DNA of 64,000 nt from NCBI RefSeq assembly GCF_005845215.1, contig NZ_SPHO01000008.1, positions 186,001-250,000 of the forward strand, written 5' to 3'. Origin of the DNA: Clostridium sp. 1001271st1 H5 (GTDB lineage: Bacteria; Bacillota; Clostridia; Lachnospirales; Lachnospiraceae). Shown one piece after another: positions 42,711 through 51,005 of the stretch. The notes below the pieces were generated by a model that saw only the letters and a list, made by a program, of their open reading frames with translations, was not told the origin of the DNA and searched no databases. How positions within the stretch are numbered: the stretch's first letter is position 1; each line of letters starts with the position of its first letter. A program made the translations under genes and the position numbers.

Positions 42711-44501
42711 TTATTTCTTGTAGATAGCGCCGAATTTACATTTTTCCATACAAGCGCCGCACTTGATACACTTGTTCTGGTCAATGACATGGGGATTCTT
42801 TACAGAGCCCACGATTGCTCCGGCAGGACAGTTGCGGGCACACAGCGTACATCCGCGGCACTTGTCACGGTCAATGTTAAAGGAGAGAAGCGCCTTGCAT
42901 ACGCCCGCTGGACAGCGCTTTTCCTTGATGTGTGCTTCGTACTCGTCGCGGAAGAAATGAAGGGTGGAGAGTACTGGGTTGGGAGCTGTCTGGCCCAGGC
43001 CGCACAGTGAGTTGGCCTTTACATAGTGACAGAGCTCCTCCAGCTTATCCAGGTCTTCCATTACAGCCTGGCCTTTTGTAATCTTGGTCAGGATTTCCAC
43101 CATACGTTTGGTGCCGATACGGCATGCAGTACATTTGCCGCAGGATTCCTCCACAGTAAATTCCAGGAAGAATTTGGCGATGTCCACCATACAGTCATCT
43201 TCGTCCATTACAATCAGACCGCCGGAACCCATCATGGAACCAATGGAAATCAGGTTGTCGTAGTCAATGGGGATATCAAAGTGCTCGGCAGGGATACATC
43301 CGCCGGAAGGTCCGCCGGTCTGTGCCGCCTTAAACTTCTTGCCGTTTGGAATGCCGCCGCCGATTTCTTCAATGACAGTGCGCAGGGTAGTGCCCATGGG
43401 AACCTCCACAAGGCCGGTGTTGTTAATCTTGCCGCCCAGTGCAAATACCTTGGTTCCTTTGGATTTCTCAGTACCCATGGAAGCAAACCACTCAGGACCA
43501 TTCAGAATAATCTGAGGAATGTTTGCATAAGTCTCAACGTTATTTAAGATACTTGGCTTGCCGAACAGACCCTTCTGTGCAGGGAACGGAGGTCTGGGTC
43601 TTGGCTCGCCGCGCTTGCCCTCGATGGAGGTCATAAGAGCAGTTTCCTCGCCGCAGACAAATGCGCCGGCGCCCAGACGCAGGTCGATGTCAAAGTCAAA
43701 TCCGGTTCCGAAAATGTTCTTGCCTAAGAGTTCCATCTCACGGGCCTGCTGGATTGCGATTTTCAGGCGTTCCACAGCAATGGGATACTCAGCACGGACA
43801 TAAATAAAACCCTGGTTGGAGCCGATTGCATAACCGGCAATGGCCATGGCCTCCAGAAGAGCATGGGGGTCGCCTTCCAGCACGGAACGGTCCATGAATG
43901 CGCCGGGGTCGCCCTCGTCCGCATTACAGCATACATATTTCTGGTCGGCGTCATTCTGCTTACAGAGCTTCCACTTAAGACCGGTTGGGAAACCGGCGCC
44001 GCCGCGGCCCCTGAGTCCGGCATCCAGCAATGTCTGGATGACATCATCCGGAGTCATCTCCGTGAGCACCTTGCCCAGTGCCTGGTATCCGCCTGTACCT
44101 ATGTATTCCTCAATGTTTTCAGGATTGATGACACCGCAGTTGCGCAGGGCGATGCGGTGCTGTTTTTTATAAAAGTCAGTGTCAATCAGCGCCTTGATGC
44201 CGCCGGTAGGGCTTACGGTCTCCTGGTACAGAAGACGTGTCACCACACGGCCCTTTAACAGGTGCTCGGAAACAATCTCAGGAATGTCGTTTACCTGCAC
44301 CATGGAGTAGAAGGTGGCATCCGGGTATACAATCATGATAGGACCTAAGGCGCAGAGTCCGTGGCAGCCTGTCTCTACAACAGCCACTTCCTCCTCCAGT
44401 CCCTGATGTTTGATTTCATATTTTAAAGCTTCCATAATCTTCGGGCTTCCGGAAGAAGTACATCCGGTACCACCGCAGACTAATACGTGTGAACGATACA
44501 T
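42711..44501 (-). CDS. hydB: NuoF-like flavoprotein subunit of hydrogenase 2 (HydB/HndC)
   Basis: 596 residues: thioredoxin-like [2Fe-2S] domain at the N-terminus, NuoF core with GAGAFVCGEETALM and the [4Fe-4S] motif ESCGKCTACRIG, and two C-terminal [4Fe-4S] motifs (CRGCTLCARNCP, CIKCGACMEKC). It binds FMN and NAD(H) and is the proposed bifurcation site in HydABC enzymes. This is the standard architecture, in contrast to the GltD fusion in operon 1. Confidence 0.95.
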   Translation of the reverse strand: MYRSHVLVCGGTGCTSSGSPKIMEALKYEIKHQGLEEEVAVVETGCHGLCALGPIMIVYPDATFYSMVQVNDIPEIVSEHLLKGRVVTRLLYQETVSPTGGIKALIDTDFYKKQHRIALRNCGVINPENIEEYIGTGGYQALGKVLTEMTPDDVIQTLLDAGLRGRGGAGFPTGLKWKLCKQNDADQKYVCCNADEGDPGAFMDRSVLEGDPHALLEAMAIAGYAIGSNQGFIYVRAEYPIAVERLKIAIQQAREMELLGKNIFGTGFDFDIDLRLGAGAFVCGEETALMTSIEGKRGEPRPRPPFPAQKGLFGKPSILNNVETYANIPQIILNGPEWFASMGTEKSKGTKVFALGGKINNTGLVEVPMGTTLRTVIEEIGGGIPNGKKFKAAQTGGPSGGCIPAEHFDIPIDYDNLISIGSMMGSGGLIVMDEDDCMVDIAKFFLEFTVEESCGKCTACRIGTKRMVEILTKITKGQAVMEDLDKLEELCHYVKANSLCGLGQTAPNPVLSTLHFFRDEYEAHIKEKRCPAGVCKALLSFNIDRDKCRGCTLCARNCPAGAIVGSVKNPHVIDQNKCIKCGACMEKCKFGAIYKK

Positions 44502-44515
44502 CGTACTTTCCTCCT

Positions 44516-44893
44516 TTATTTAAGACCTGCAGCGCCCATGGTGTATTTCTCCACAGGATGGCCGCCAACCAAGTGGCGCTCAACCACTTCCAGGGCTTTG
44601 TCGGCATTCATTTTCACATAAGTAATCTTATCCTTTCCAGGCTCCATGACTTCCACAATGGGTTCGTACTGGCATAAGCCGATACAGCCTGTCTGGGTAA
44701 CGGAAATTTTATTGGTAAGTCCTCTTTTCTGGACTTCGTCTGCAAGCGTATTCAGAACCGGCCTGGCGCCGGCAGCGATACCGCAGGTAGCCATACCTAC
44801 AACCACACGGATATGGTCATGGTCTTCGGCACGCATGTTTACCTGGCTCTGCATCTTTTCTCTGATTGCCTGTAATTCAGCAAGAGTTTTCAT
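44516..44893 (-). CDS. hndB: [2Fe-2S] thioredoxin-like subunit of hydrogenase 2 (HndB-like)
   Basis: 125 residues. A thioredoxin-like ferredoxin fold with cysteines in MATCGIAAGA and TGCIGLCQYEP, the pattern of HndB. It has a GAGGAGG ribosome binding site directly preceded by the duplicated leader element. It probably relays electrons between the NuoE-like and NuoF-like subunits. Confidence 0.88.
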   Translation of the reverse strand: MKTLAELQAIREKMQSQVNMRAEDHDHIRVVVGMATCGIAAGARPVLNTLADEVQKRGLTNKISVTQTGCIGLCQYEPIVEVMEPGKDKITYVKMNADKALEVVERHLVGGHPVEKYTMGAAGLK

Positions 44894-44907
44894 ATGCGAT
44901 TATCCTC

Positions 44908-44963
44908 CTCGTTATGAGCACTTAGTGACCGTACTTTGGTCACTTATGTGCGATACATGTCAT
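44908..44963 (-). ncRNA. Candidate structured cis-RNA element, operon 2, proximal copy
   Basis: 56 bases identical to 45003-45058. Read on the transcribed strand it contains CATGTATCGCACATAAG, a 7-bp AGTGACC/GGTCACT hairpin and TAAGTGCTCATAAC, and ends against the hndB Shine-Dalgarno. The related copy before hydC of operon 1 differs in the hairpin but keeps the flanks. Confidence 0.55.
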
Positions 44964-45002
44964 CTCCACTTGGTGAGGTGTTTCACGAACCTAGTGGAGT
45001 GG
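44964..45002 (-). other. Spacer stem-loop between the two leader elements
   Basis: CTCCACT/AGTGGAG arms with an inner GGT/ACC pairing form a stem of about 10 bp. A comparable CCACTG/CAGTGG stem precedes the element in operon 1, so this may be part of the same RNA structure. Confidence 0.4.
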
Positions 45003-45058
45003 CTCGTTATGAGCACTTAGTGACCGTACTTTGGTCACTTATGTGCGATACATGTCAT
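45003..45058 (-). ncRNA. Candidate structured cis-RNA element, operon 2, distal copy
   Basis: An exact duplicate of 44908-44963 with a 95-base period, located between the stop of the HATPase gene and hndB. Confidence 0.5.
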
Positions 45059-45074
45059 GTTCGTCGATACCCCT

Positions 45075-45632
45075 TTAAATCAGGGCACCTCCGTCAGTTT
45101 CCTGTTGATTCTCTTTCAGATATTCCATTATGTAAGCAGACACTTCAGGGGTATTAAGCGGGATTCCGCCAAGAATCTCCCTCATCTCCCGGGTGTCCAG
45201 GGTGAATGATGCATCGTTGTATGTATAGGTATAAAGAAAATCCGTGTCAGGATGATATACGATTAAATTGTGTATGGTGGCGTTCATGTCGCCCAAAGGC
45301 ATCCTGTCAATATGGGACAGTCCAAAGACTGCTGTCACGGTGGTTCCCTTACCTGGTTCCGATTCAATATGGAAGCTGCCGCCAGTGCTTTCCGCGGCAT
45401 ATTTGAAAAATGGAATCCCAAGCCCTACCTTTCGGGTGGTTCTGGTGGTAAAGAAAGGGTCCGTCACATGGGCTGCCTGTTCCGGCGTCATCCCGCATCC
45501 GTTGTCGGCTATGACAATGGTCAGCTTGTCAGCGCTTGTATCAGCGGTTACCAGGATGGTCACCAGCGAGGCGCCTGCCCGCGTGGAATTCTCCGATACA
45601 TCTAATACATTCAGGGAAATCTCTGTCATCAT
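45075..45632 (-). CDS. HATPase-fold protein within hydrogenase operon 2
   Basis: 185 residues. The first 110 form a GHKL ATP-binding domain with LDVSENSTRAGA (N-box), IADNGCGM and KVGLGIPFFKYA, like the kinase domain of histidine kinases or anti-sigma factors; no phospho-accepting His domain is present. The last 70 residues are an uncharacterised C-terminal extension. It begins 4 bases after the NuoE-like gene. Such genes occur with clostridial hydrogenase operons and may regulate them. ATP binding is well supported; the target is unknown. Confidence 0.8.
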   Translation of the reverse strand: MMTEISLNVLDVSENSTRAGASLVTILVTADTSADKLTIVIADNGCGMTPEQAAHVTDPFFTTRTTRKVGLGIPFFKYAAESTGGSFHIESEPGKGTTVTAVFGLSHIDRMPLGDMNATIHNLIVYHPDTDFLYTYTYNDASFTLDTREMREILGGIPLNTPEVSAYIMEYLKENQQETDGGALI

Positions 45633-45636
45633 AGGC

Positions 45637-46131
45637 TTAGTTGTACTTGGCTAAAATGCCTGGTATGTCATCAACAGTAAGCCTTCCGTATACCTCGCCG
45701 TTAATCATCATGACGGGCGCAAGTCCGCAGGCGCCAACGCATCGGCAGGAGTCCAGGGAGAATTTGCCATCTGCTGTGCACTCACCATTGGTGATGCCCA
45801 GCAATTCTTCCAGTTTCCTGAAGATTTCACCGGAGCCTTTAACGTAACATGCGGTACCGAGACAGACAGATATCTTATACTTACCCTTTGGCTGTAATGC
45901 GAACTGGGCGTAAAATGTGGATACTCCGTAGACTTTTTCCAGCGGAATACCCATTTCGTCAGATATCATGGTCTGCACTTCGATAGGAAGATAACCATAA
46001 ATTTCCTGGGCCTTCTGCATAACCGGCATCAGTGCGCCTGGCTGGTCACCCAGCTCGGCAATCACTGATTTCAGCGCTGCTTCCTGCTCAGGCGTCCCCA
46101 TAAAGGGAACAGTTTGTTTTTTGCAAGCCAT
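45637..46131 (-). CDS. hydC: NuoE-like [2Fe-2S] subunit of hydrogenase 2 (HydC/HndA)
   Basis: 164 residues: a helical region with VMQKAQEIYGYLPIEVQ and a thioredoxin-like [2Fe-2S] domain with CLGTACYVKGS and CVGACGLAP. It is the first gene of hydrogenase operon 2, with AGGAGG upstream of the ATG. Confidence 0.93.
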   Translation of the reverse strand: MACKKQTVPFMGTPEQEAALKSVIAELGDQPGALMPVMQKAQEIYGYLPIEVQTMISDEMGIPLEKVYGVSTFYAQFALQPKGKYKISVCLGTACYVKGSGEIFRKLEELLGITNGECTADGKFSLDSCRCVGACGLAPVMMINGEVYGRLTVDDIPGILAKYN

Positions 46132-46153
46132 CTTTTTATTACCTCCTCACTAG

Positions 46154-46176
46154 TTGTACATTGTGCAATGTATCAA
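46154..46176. promoter_or_regulatory. Palindromic operator candidate upstream of hydrogenase operon 2
   Basis: TACATTG and CAATGTA arms separated by two bases (46157-46172), with outer TTG/CAA. It lies 20-45 bases upstream of hydC, where a repressor would overlap transcription initiation. It does not match the TTAACAA-type Rex site. Confidence 0.45.
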
Positions 46177-46284
46177 TATTTTATCACGTATAGAAAAAAA
46201 AATCTACCATTAATGTGAAAATTCTAACGATAAAAAACATGTAAAAAAACGGAATTATATTGAAAACAGACAAAATGGATGGTA

Positions 46285-46293
46285 TGCTATAAT
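46285..46293 (+). promoter_or_regulatory. Extended -10 promoter of the sensory hydrogenase operon
   Basis: TGCTATAAT is an extended -10 element with a perfect TATAAT; no good -35 is present. It lies about 50 bases upstream of the first DRTGG-like gene, divergent from hydrogenase operon 2. Confidence 0.6.
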
Positions 46294-46345
46294 GTACGGA
46301 AATATGTACAATTGACAAGTAATGATAGCAAGGAGAGACAAGGGT

Positions 46346-46693
46346 ATGACGGTTAGGGATGTAAAAGATGTATTAGGGGCCAGGGTTCTGGCAGGGGAAG
46401 AATTCCTGAATCGGGAGGTAAAGTCGGCCTGCGGTTCGGATATGATGAGCGATGTACTGGCATTTTCCAAAGACCACTCTGTACTTCTGACAGGTCTGTG
46501 CAATCCGCAGGTTATCCGGACAGCGGAGATGCTGGACATTGTCTGTATCATTTTTGTAAGGGGAAAGAAACCCGATGAATCCATGTTGGAAATGGCCAGG
46601 GACAGGGGGCTTGTAGTCATGGCCACGGGCCACCGCATGTTTTCTGCCTGCGGTATGCTGTACCAGGCAGGGCTGCACGGCGGGGCTGTCTGA
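46346..46693 (+). CDS. DRTGG-domain-like protein (first)
   Basis: 115 residues starting at an ATG with CAAGGG upstream. The fold pattern (TVRDVKDVLGARVLAGEEFLNREV, in part VLAGEEFLNREVKS, then LLTGLCNPQVIRTAEMLDI) resembles DRTGG domains, which occur as regulatory or ligand-binding modules. It heads an operon with a sensory-type hydrogenase homologue. The ligand is unknown. Confidence 0.7.
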   Translation: MTVRDVKDVLGARVLAGEEFLNREVKSACGSDMMSDVLAFSKDHSVLLTGLCNPQVIRTAEMLDIVCIIFVRGKKPDESMLEMARDRGLVVMATGHRMFSACGMLYQAGLHGGAV

Positions 46694-46774
46694 TGCTCCC
46701 GGCATCCGGGAATGCCGCAGGATGTCCCGGAAGGCACTGGGAGAGAATACATATAATAATGAAGGGAACCAATT

Positions 46775-47197
46775 ATGGAGGAAGCAATTGTATTAACATA
46801 TGACATATCGGCAGACGACTTCACAAGGGCAGGTGAAGCCAGCAGCGATGTGAAACGAAAATTGAAACAGATGGGTGTAAGTCCCGATGCCATCCGCAAG
46901 GTGGCCATAGCCATGTACGAAGGAGAAATCAACATGGTAATCCACGCCAAAGGGGGCGTCATTACTGTGGAGATTACAACGGAAAAAATCAGGATGATAC
47001 TGGCTGACGTGGGTCCCGGCATACCGGATGTAAAGCTGGCCATGCAGGCAGGCTATTCCACTGCGCCGGATGAAATCCGTTCCCTGGGTTTCGGGGCAGG
47101 TATGGGCCTGCCGAATATGAAGAAGTATTCTGATTCCATGGATATTGACACCAGAATCGGAGAGGGGACCACCATTACCATGGTAGTGAACCTGTAG
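46775..47197 (+). CDS. Anti-sigma-factor-like HATPase-fold protein
   Basis: 140 residues of RsbW/SpoIIAB-like GHKL fold with AMYEGEINMVIHA (N-box), LADVGPGIPD and SLGFGAGMGLPNMKKYSD. Proteins of this group bind ATP and can act as small kinases or partner-switch regulators. Its place between a DRTGG-like protein and a hydrogenase-like sensor suggests part of a redox or H2 signalling module. Confidence 0.82.
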   Translation: MEEAIVLTYDISADDFTRAGEASSDVKRKLKQMGVSPDAIRKVAIAMYEGEINMVIHAKGGVITVEITTEKIRMILADVGPGIPDVKLAMQAGYSTAPDEIRSLGFGAGMGLPNMKKYSDSMDIDTRIGEGTTITMVVNL

Positions 47198-47232
47198 TAT
47201 GCTTCGCAAGAATAAGAGAATGAGGTGGTAAA

Positions 47233-48627
47233 ATGGATAAATTTTATCATTCCGTAAGGCTGGACGAATCACTGTGCAAGGGCTGCATCAACTGTATCAA
47301 GCGGTGTCCCACGGAGGCCATCCGGGTACGGGGCGGCAAGGCCAGTATCAATAACAAATTCTGCATTGACTGCGGGGAGTGTATCCGGGTTTGTCCCCAT
47401 CATGCAAAGCTTGCGACCTATGATAAGCTGGATGTGATGAAGAAATATAAATACACGGTGGCCCTTCCGGCCCCGTCCCTGTACAGCCAGTTCAACAACC
47501 TGGATGATGTAAACATTGTGCTCAACGCATTGCTGCGCATGGGCTTTGACGATGTGTTTGAGGTCAGCGCTGCCGCCGAGCTGGTCAGCGAGGCTACCAG
47601 GCAGTATATATCGGAGCATGAGGGGCAGCTGCCCTTAATCAGCACGGCATGTCCTTCTGTGGTGCGTCTGATTCGGGTGCGTTTTCCCAATCTGATTCCC
47701 CATCTCCTTCCCATCAATCCTCCGGTGGAGGTGGCGGCTGTTCTGGCTGTCAGAAAGGCTATGGAGGATACGGGACTGCCAAGGGAGCAGATTGGCATTA
47801 TGTTCATTTCCCCCTGCCCCTCCAAGGTGACCTATGTAAAGTCACCCCTGGGAACTGAAAAGAGCGAAATCGACCAGGTGCTGGCCATCAAGGATGTATA
47901 TCCCAAGCTGCTGGCCTGTATGAAAACCGTTGTGGGCGAGGATTATCCTGTCATCGGCACATCGGGTAAGATTGGAATCAGCTGGGGACACAGCGGCGGA
48001 GAGGCCAGCGGTCTATTTACGGAGAATTACCTGGCGGCGGACGGCATTGAAAATGTGATTCGCGTGCTGGAGGACATGGAGGACCAGAAATTCACCAATC
48101 TGCGGTTTGTGGAGCTGAACGCCTGCAACGGCGGATGCGTGGGCGGCGTCCTGACAGTGGAGAATCCATATGTTGCAGAGGTCAAGCTGAAACGCCTCCG
48201 CAAATACATGCCTGTGGCCAGGAGCCATATGCATGAGAGCGAGGAAAATGTAATCAAATGGACCACCGGCGTCCAGTACGAACCGGTTTTCCGCCTTGGC
48301 AACAATATGATGGAGAGCTTTTCCAGGCTGAACCAGGTGGAGCGCCTCATGAAGAAGTTTCCCGGACTGGACTGCGGTTCCTGCGGTGCTCCTACCTGCA
48401 AGGCCCTGGCAGAGGATATTGTCAGGGGGGATGCCAATGAGACGGACTGCGTTTACTACCTCAGGGAAAACCTCCACAAGCTGTCTGAGGAGGTGGCTGT
48501 GCTGGCGGACGATTTGCATAACGGCGACAGGGGAGGCCAGGAGACACTGCGCATCCTGAAGGAATACATACAGAGAATCTCGGACGAGATGTCCGTGCTT
48601 GATAAGAAGGACGAGGATGAAGAGTGA
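47233..48627 (+). CDS. Sensory/regulatory-type [FeFe]-hydrogenase homologue (HydS-like)
   Basis: 464 residues: two N-terminal [4Fe-4S] motifs (CKGCINCIKRCP, CIDCGECIRVCP), an [FeFe]-hydrogenase H-domain with altered motifs TACPSV, SPCPSK and NACNGGCVGG in place of TSCCPxW, MPCxxK and ACxxGCxxGGG, and a C-terminal Fe-S domain with CGSCGAPTCKALAEDIV and a later Cys. It lacks the proton-transfer Cys arrangement of catalytic enzymes, as expected for group C/D sensory hydrogenases. No PAS domain is visible. It probably senses H2 or redox state and signals through the neighbouring HATPase and DRTGG proteins. Confidence 0.88.
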   Translation: MDKFYHSVRLDESLCKGCINCIKRCPTEAIRVRGGKASINNKFCIDCGECIRVCPHHAKLATYDKLDVMKKYKYTVALPAPSLYSQFNNLDDVNIVLNALLRMGFDDVFEVSAAAELVSEATRQYISEHEGQLPLISTACPSVVRLIRVRFPNLIPHLLPINPPVEVAAVLAVRKAMEDTGLPREQIGIMFISPCPSKVTYVKSPLGTEKSEIDQVLAIKDVYPKLLACMKTVVGEDYPVIGTSGKIGISWGHSGGEASGLFTENYLAADGIENVIRVLEDMEDQKFTNLRFVELNACNGGCVGGVLTVENPYVAEVKLKRLRKYMPVARSHMHESEENVIKWTTGVQYEPVFRLGNNMMESFSRLNQVERLMKKFPGLDCGSCGAPTCKALAEDIVRGDANETDCVYYLRENLHKLSEEVAVLADDLHNGDRGGQETLRILKEYIQRISDEMSVLDKKDEDEE

Positions 48628-48717
48628 AAGCGCCGTCATCCGGAGTTTCGGAAATGATTGTGCTTTATGGGAAATTACCCTAAATGGGAAAATGCTCTGG
48701 GAGCAAAGGAGGTTTTT

Positions 48718-49050
48718 ATGACAGTTCAGGAATTGATTGACAAACAGATATTCGGCGTGGTGAACCTGGGGGACAGCCTGGACCGGCAGATTACGGTCCC
48801 GTTTTGCTGCGACCTGCTGAGCATTGCCATGGGCCGCGCCCCGGCAGGATGTGCATGGGTGACGGTTATGGCCAACATGAACACCCTGGCAGTGGCGGCC
48901 CTGACCGATACGGCCTGTGTCATTCTGGCAGAAGGTGCGGTTCTGGACGACGCTGCCAGGAAAAAGGCCATTGACCAGGAGATAACAGTGCTGTCCACGG
49001 ATATGCCCATCTTTGAGGCGGCCCTTGAGATTCATGGTATGCTGTCATGA
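48718..49050 (+). CDS. DRTGG-domain-like protein (second)
   Basis: 110 residues from the ATG at 48718 with AAAGGAGG upstream. It shares size and general pattern (TVQELIDKQIFGVVNLGDSLDRQI, in part VVNLGDSLDRQITVPFC; AWVTVMANMNTLAVAAL) with DRTGG-like proteins in hydrogenase regulatory loci. It overlaps the PHP gene by four bases. Confidence 0.65.
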   Translation: MTVQELIDKQIFGVVNLGDSLDRQITVPFCCDLLSIAMGRAPAGCAWVTVMANMNTLAVAALTDTACVILAEGAVLDDAARKKAIDQEITVLSTDMPIFEAALEIHGMLS

Positions 49051-49757
49051 TGAACCTGGCTTATGACCTGCACATCCATTCCTGCCTGTCGCCCTGCGGG
49101 GATGATGACATGACGCCTGCCAATATTGCAGGCATGGCGGCATTAAAAGGATTGGATGTGGCGGCCCTTACAGACCATAATACATGCCGCAACTGTCCGG
49201 CCTTTATGGCCGCTGCTGCGGAGTACGGCGTGCTGGCAGTGCCTGGCATGGAAATTAATACGTCCGAGGAAGTCCATGCAGTGTGCCTTTTCCCTACCCT
49301 GGAGAAGGCACTTGATTTTGACGCCTATGTCTATGATAAGCTGATTAAATTTCCGAACAGGGAAGAAATATTCGGAAAACAGCAGATTTACAATACCCAG
49401 GACCAGGTGTGCGGCACAGAGCCCAGCCTGCTGATTAATGCAACGGAAATATCCTTTGACAGCCTGTGGAACCTGGTCCGCTCCTATGACGGCGTCATGT
49501 TTCCGGCCCATGTGGATAAGTCAGCCAACAGCCTGATTGCAAACCTGGGCTTTATACCTCCGGACAGCTGTTTTAAGACAGCGGAGGTCAAGGACCTGAA
49601 GAAGCTCCATCAGCTGAAGCGGGATAATCCGTATCTGGAGCAGTGCCGGATTATCAGCAATTCGGATGCCCATTATCTGGAGCATATCAATGAACCCAGC
49701 CTTACCATACAGGTGGAGGAACGGTCCGCAGAGGCAGTGGTAAGGGCTTTGCTGTAG
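49047..49757 (+). CDS. PHP-domain metal-dependent phosphoesterase
   Basis: 236 residues. PHP metal ligands are visible in DLHIHSCLSPCG, LTDHN, GMEINT, AHVDKS and SNSDAH. Members hydrolyse phosphoesters; TrpH/YciV-type relatives act on nucleotides or RNA ends. The conserved association with sensory hydrogenase genes suggests a role in signalling, perhaps degrading a nucleotide messenger, but that is speculative. Confidence 0.88.
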   Translation: MMNLAYDLHIHSCLSPCGDDDMTPANIAGMAALKGLDVAALTDHNTCRNCPAFMAAAAEYGVLAVPGMEINTSEEVHAVCLFPTLEKALDFDAYVYDKLIKFPNREEIFGKQQIYNTQDQVCGTEPSLLINATEISFDSLWNLVRSYDGVMFPAHVDKSANSLIANLGFIPPDSCFKTAEVKDLKKLHQLKRDNPYLEQCRIISNSDAHYLEHINEPSLTIQVEERSAEAVVRALL

Positions 49758-49879
49758 GATTATCAGAATAGGATTGAACCGTCTGCTTGCCTGCAGCGGC
49801 AATATTATAGAAAAAAGCAATGAGTACATAAAACATATAGAAAAATTGAATTTGAGCCCTTTTGTCATATGTGCTATTC

Positions 49880-49908
49880 TTGATTTGCAAAAAATGTCCA
49901 TTTATGGA
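49880..49908 (+). promoter_or_regulatory. Possible pst promoter
   Basis: TTGATT, a 17-bp spacer and TATGGA lie 25 bases upstream of pstS. No clear Pho box was recognised. Confidence 0.35.
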
Positions 49909-49932
49909 ATATATGACAATGGGAGGAATAAA

Positions 49933-50952
49933 ATGAAAAAGTTTTTAGCAGTAGTTACATCCGCAGCCATGGCGCTCAGTCTACTGACTGCCTGCGGCTC
50001 AAATTCATCCACAACTGAAACAACCCAAGCTGCCACCGAAGCTGCATCTGAAACAACGTCCGCGGACAAAGGGGAAGAGACAACCGGGGCTGAAACGGCA
50101 GAAGTAACCGAGGCAGCCTCCCCGCAGTTCCAGTCATCCATTCTGTTCTGCGGCTCCACTTCCCTGTATCCGATTCTGTCATCCCTGGCATCGTCCTTTA
50201 CTGAGAAGTATGTGACCTGGGATGCAGTGGATTCATCCTTCCCGGATTCCAATATCTCTGTTTACGTTGCACCGGGCGGTTCCGGCGTAGGTGTGAGCGC
50301 TGCCATTGACGGCACAGCTGATTTCGGTATGCTGGCCAGGGATATCAAGGATTCTGAGATTGAAGCATTGGGACAGCATTACCAGGAATTCGTGGTGGCA
50401 AAGGATGCCCTTACCGTGTCTGTCAATACGGAGAACCCAATCTGCGCCATCATGGACGATATGCCCGCTGATACCATCCGCCAGATTTTTGCAGGTGAGA
50501 TTGCTGCCTGGGACCAGGTGGATTCCTCGCTGCCTGCAGAAACAATCAATGTCTATATCCGCGATTTATCCGGCGGCGCTTATGAGGTGTTCCAGAAGAG
50601 CGTTATGGGCGACAGTGAGGTGACTGCATCCGCAACCCAGTCCGCATCCATGACAGAGCTGGCTACCAATATTGCCGGTGACAAATGGGGAATCGGATAT
50701 GCAGGATTCGGAGCTTACAATAAGGCCAATGCAGAGGGACAGGTACTGACTGCCATGAAGGTGGACGGAGTGGAGGCAACGGCCGAGAATATCATAAGCG
50801 GCGCATACACCATCCAGAGACCGGTTATGTTTGTTACCGGAGCAGAGGTTACCCCGTCTGAGCAGGCATTCATTGACTACATCTTCTCACAGACAGGATA
50901 TGACGTGGTGGAAGCCAACGGATACATACCTGCATTCACCCCTGAGGCTTAA
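49933..50952 (+). CDS. pstS: Phosphate ABC transporter substrate-binding lipoprotein (PstS)
   Basis: 339 residues from the ATG at 49933 (GGGAGGA upstream). Signal peptide with lipobox LTAC, then a Thr/Glu/Ala-rich linker of about 50 residues, then a PstS-type binding fold with SSILFCGSTSLYPILSSLA-type phosphate loop (FCGSTSLYPI), GSGVGVSAAIDGTADFGM and IFAGEIAAWDQV. It captures phosphate outside the membrane for the PstCAB importer encoded next. Confidence 0.92.
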   Translation: MKKFLAVVTSAAMALSLLTACGSNSSTTETTQAATEAASETTSADKGEETTGAETAEVTEAASPQFQSSILFCGSTSLYPILSSLASSFTEKYVTWDAVDSSFPDSNISVYVAPGGSGVGVSAAIDGTADFGMLARDIKDSEIEALGQHYQEFVVAKDALTVSVNTENPICAIMDDMPADTIRQIFAGEIAAWDQVDSSLPAETINVYIRDLSGGAYEVFQKSVMGDSEVTASATQSASMTELATNIAGDKWGIGYAGFGAYNKANAEGQVLTAMKVDGVEATAENIISGAYTIQRPVMFVTGAEVTPSEQAFIDYIFSQTGYDVVEANGYIPAFTPEA

Positions 50953-51005
50953 CCGGCATCAGGGAAAACGTCAGGGAAATACTCCCTTGAAATGGAGTTA
51001 AAATA

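Noticed and set aside
44908..45058. Interpreting the 56-bp direct repeats as insertion-sequence target duplications or attachment sites
   Set aside because: There is no element between them, and the same motif with altered hairpin lies before hydC of operon 1, which favours a regulatory role.
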